A stretch of DNA of 12,954 nucleotides from Oscillibacter sp. (lineage in GTDB: Bacteria; Bacillota; Clostridia; Oscillospirales; Oscillospiraceae): the NCBI GenBank assembly GCA_022796315.1, contig JAAWIL010000038.1, positions 1-12,954 on the forward strand, read 5' to 3'. A program made the translations under genes and the position numbers. How positions within the stretch are numbered: position 1 is the first letter of the stretch; each line of letters opens with the position of its first letter. The notes below the pieces were generated by a model that saw only the letters and a program-made list of their open reading frames with translations, was not told where the DNA came from and did no database searches. This document shows, piece after piece, positions 12,067 to 12,954 of the stretch.

Positions 12067-12777
12067 TCACGGCCCCATGGTCACCTGCTGGCCCCGCTCC
12101 CGGAGCACCGACAGCAGCTGCTCCCGGTTCACCCCGCCAGGCAGCTGCTCCTCCAGCGCCGGGGGCAGGAACAGCGGCGGCAGGGGCCGGCTCTCGTCGT
12201 ACACCGGCAGCGCCGCCGGAGCCGTCTTCCGGGGTGCGAACAGCAGTGCCGCGTCCGCCGCCGCCAGCTCCTCCGGGGCGGGCCGCAGCAGCAGCGACAC
12301 ACCGTACTCCCGCCGCAGGGACCGGCACAGCTCCTCGCCGCCGTAGGGCAGGTCCAGCAGCACGTACCGGTGCCGCAGGCTCAGCTCCGTCACCGTCCGC
12401 ACCACCTCGCCGGTGAGGGTGTCGGCGCACACCGCCACCCGGGCCCCCGCCGCCGGCACTCCCCGCCGGATCAGGGACCAGCGGGCCCAGTCCGCCGCCA
12501 TCGCCTGCCGCAGAGACAGGGTGGAGACCGGCCGCAGCTCCCCCAGCTGCTCCCGGAAGGCAAACTCCTCCGGCAGCACCACCCGGACGGCGCCCCGTTT
12601 TCTCAGCCGCTTCGCCGCCGCGGCCACCCGCCGCCGCAGCACCGCCTCCGGCGTCCGGGGCCCCCGGAGCACCCAGACGCAGAGGAAGCGGGTGTGCAGG
12701 ATCATCTGCTCTTTGATCTCCACGGATCTCTGGTGTTTCCCCCGCACGGGCGGGGTCCATCGCAGCATTGCAGTCAT
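12067..12777 (-). CDS. Hypothetical protein (236 aa), family not recognised
   Basis: I do not recognise this protein. It opens with MTAMLRWTPPVRGKHQ. From about residue 25 it alternates strand-like and basic helical stretches (MILHTRFLCVWVL, then AVLRRRVAAAAKRLRKRGAVRVVLPEEF). Next comes a segment resembling an alpha/beta nucleotide-binding-like fold (VAVCADTLTGEVVRTVTELSLRHRYVLLDLPYGGEEL, then YGVSLLLRPAPEELAAADAALLFAP). It ends in a Pro/Leu-rich stretch and a short helix. There is no signal peptide or transmembrane helix. The start is uncertain: the ATG at 12777 has GGGAG 10 nt upstream inside a hairpin, and the ATG at 12705 is an alternative. The open frame extends to 12936 only by reading through the hairpin and the mobile element. 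Codon use (Gly, Ala, Arg with G/C third bases) matches the neighbours, supporting a real chromosomal gene. Confidence 0.72.
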   Translation of the reverse strand: MTAMLRWTPPVRGKHQRSVEIKEQMILHTRFLCVWVLRGPRTPEAVLRRRVAAAAKRLRKRGAVRVVLPEEFAFREQLGELRPVSTLSLRQAMAADWARWSLIRRGVPAAGARVAVCADTLTGEVVRTVTELSLRHRYVLLDLPYGGEELCRSLRREYGVSLLLRPAPEELAAADAALLFAPRKTAPAALPVYDESRPLPPLFLPPALEEQLPGGVNREQLLSVLRERGQQVTMGP

Positions 12778-12786
12778 AAAAACATC

Positions 12787-12815
12787 ACTCCCGCCCCATC
12801 CTATGGGGCGGGAGT
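12787..12815 (-). promoter_or_regulatory. 13-bp perfect hairpin enclosing the ribosome binding site
   Basis: ACTCCCGCCCCAT (12787-12799) and ATGGGGCGGGAGT (12803-12815) pair perfectly around a 3-nt loop. On the minus-strand transcript the 3' arm contains GGGAG, the only plausible Shine-Dalgarno for the ATG at 12777, and the stem is followed by GATG and five T's. It may be a translation-blocking structure, or the terminator of an upstream gene outside the window. Confidence 0.7.
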
Positions 12816-12845
12816 ATTGATTATGTATCCATCTGCCCGCTCTTA

Positions 12846-12954
12846 GAGCCTGTTCAATATCTCGACGTGTATGGATTGGCGAGTGGATTTTTTGCCCTGC
12901 AAGGCAAAAATCCGCAGGCATCCTGACGGATGGCAAGGATTTTTAACGCAGTCA
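12846..12954. repeat. MITE-like inverted-repeat element (left half, cut by window end)
   Basis: It begins GAGCCTGTTCAATATCT at 12846, directly after CTTA. Inside are a bulged hairpin GGATTTTTTGCC/GGCAAAAATCC (12885-12913) and then GCATCCTGACGGATGGCAAGG, TTTTTAACGCAGTCA, which aligns with positions 1-46. No coding capacity is seen. The termini match those of the left-hand copy in inverted orientation. Confidence 0.7.

Noticed and set aside
12778..12936. N-terminal extension of the 236-aa gene to 12936
   Set aside because: It would translate the hairpin and the mobile-element terminus; no ribosome site is seen before that ATG.

Overview
The window is a G+C-rich stretch of bacterial chromosome. 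Gene content, strong AGGAGG-type ribosome binding sites, TTGACA/TATAAT promoters and the neighbour pairs trmFO-plsX-acpP-rnc, greA-lysS and dprA-topA point to a member of the Bacillota, most likely a high-G+C gut clostridium of the Oscillospiraceae type. That placement is inferred from gene order and repeat style; no taxonomic marker gene was compared.

Layout, left to right. (1) Positions 1-96 are the cut-off end of a small inverted-repeat element (MITE-like); positions 12846-12954 are the opposite end of a sister copy. (2) 183-3724, minus strand: trmFO (tRNA m5U54 methylation) -> plsX and acpP (lipid synthesis) -> rnc (RNase III) -> intrinsic terminator. acpP also has its own promoter. (3) 3725-4496 has no gene. 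It is packed with palindromes: a 15-bp A/T-rich hairpin, a bulged hairpin, and a tandem duplication of a 193-197 bp unit carrying REP-like hairpins. (4) 4497-5027 is a compact accessory module: a 69-aa HTH repressor and an 82-aa helical protein, transcribed divergently from a 72-bp region in which one perfect 15-bp inverted repeat interlocks with promoters on both strands. (5) 5024-11467, minus strand: greA -> lysS -> spoU-type rRNA methyltransferase -> dprA -> topA, driven by a perfect consensus promoter at 11557-11585. dprA carries a one-base deletion in its most conserved motif. (6) 11586-12066 is a second gene-free block full of the same REP-like hairpins plus a C-rich palindromic element. 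(7) 12067-12777, minus strand: one unrecognised 236-aa protein behind a hairpin that buries its ribosome binding site.

The housekeeping genes are ordinary. The unusual content lies between them. A family of at least 13 short hairpins, most preceded by GTAG, has stem bases that change between copies while pairing is kept. Some copies are arranged head-to-head, as in the REP/REPIN elements known from Gammaproteobacteria. The second point of interest is the self-contained repressor/small-protein module placed between two core operons.
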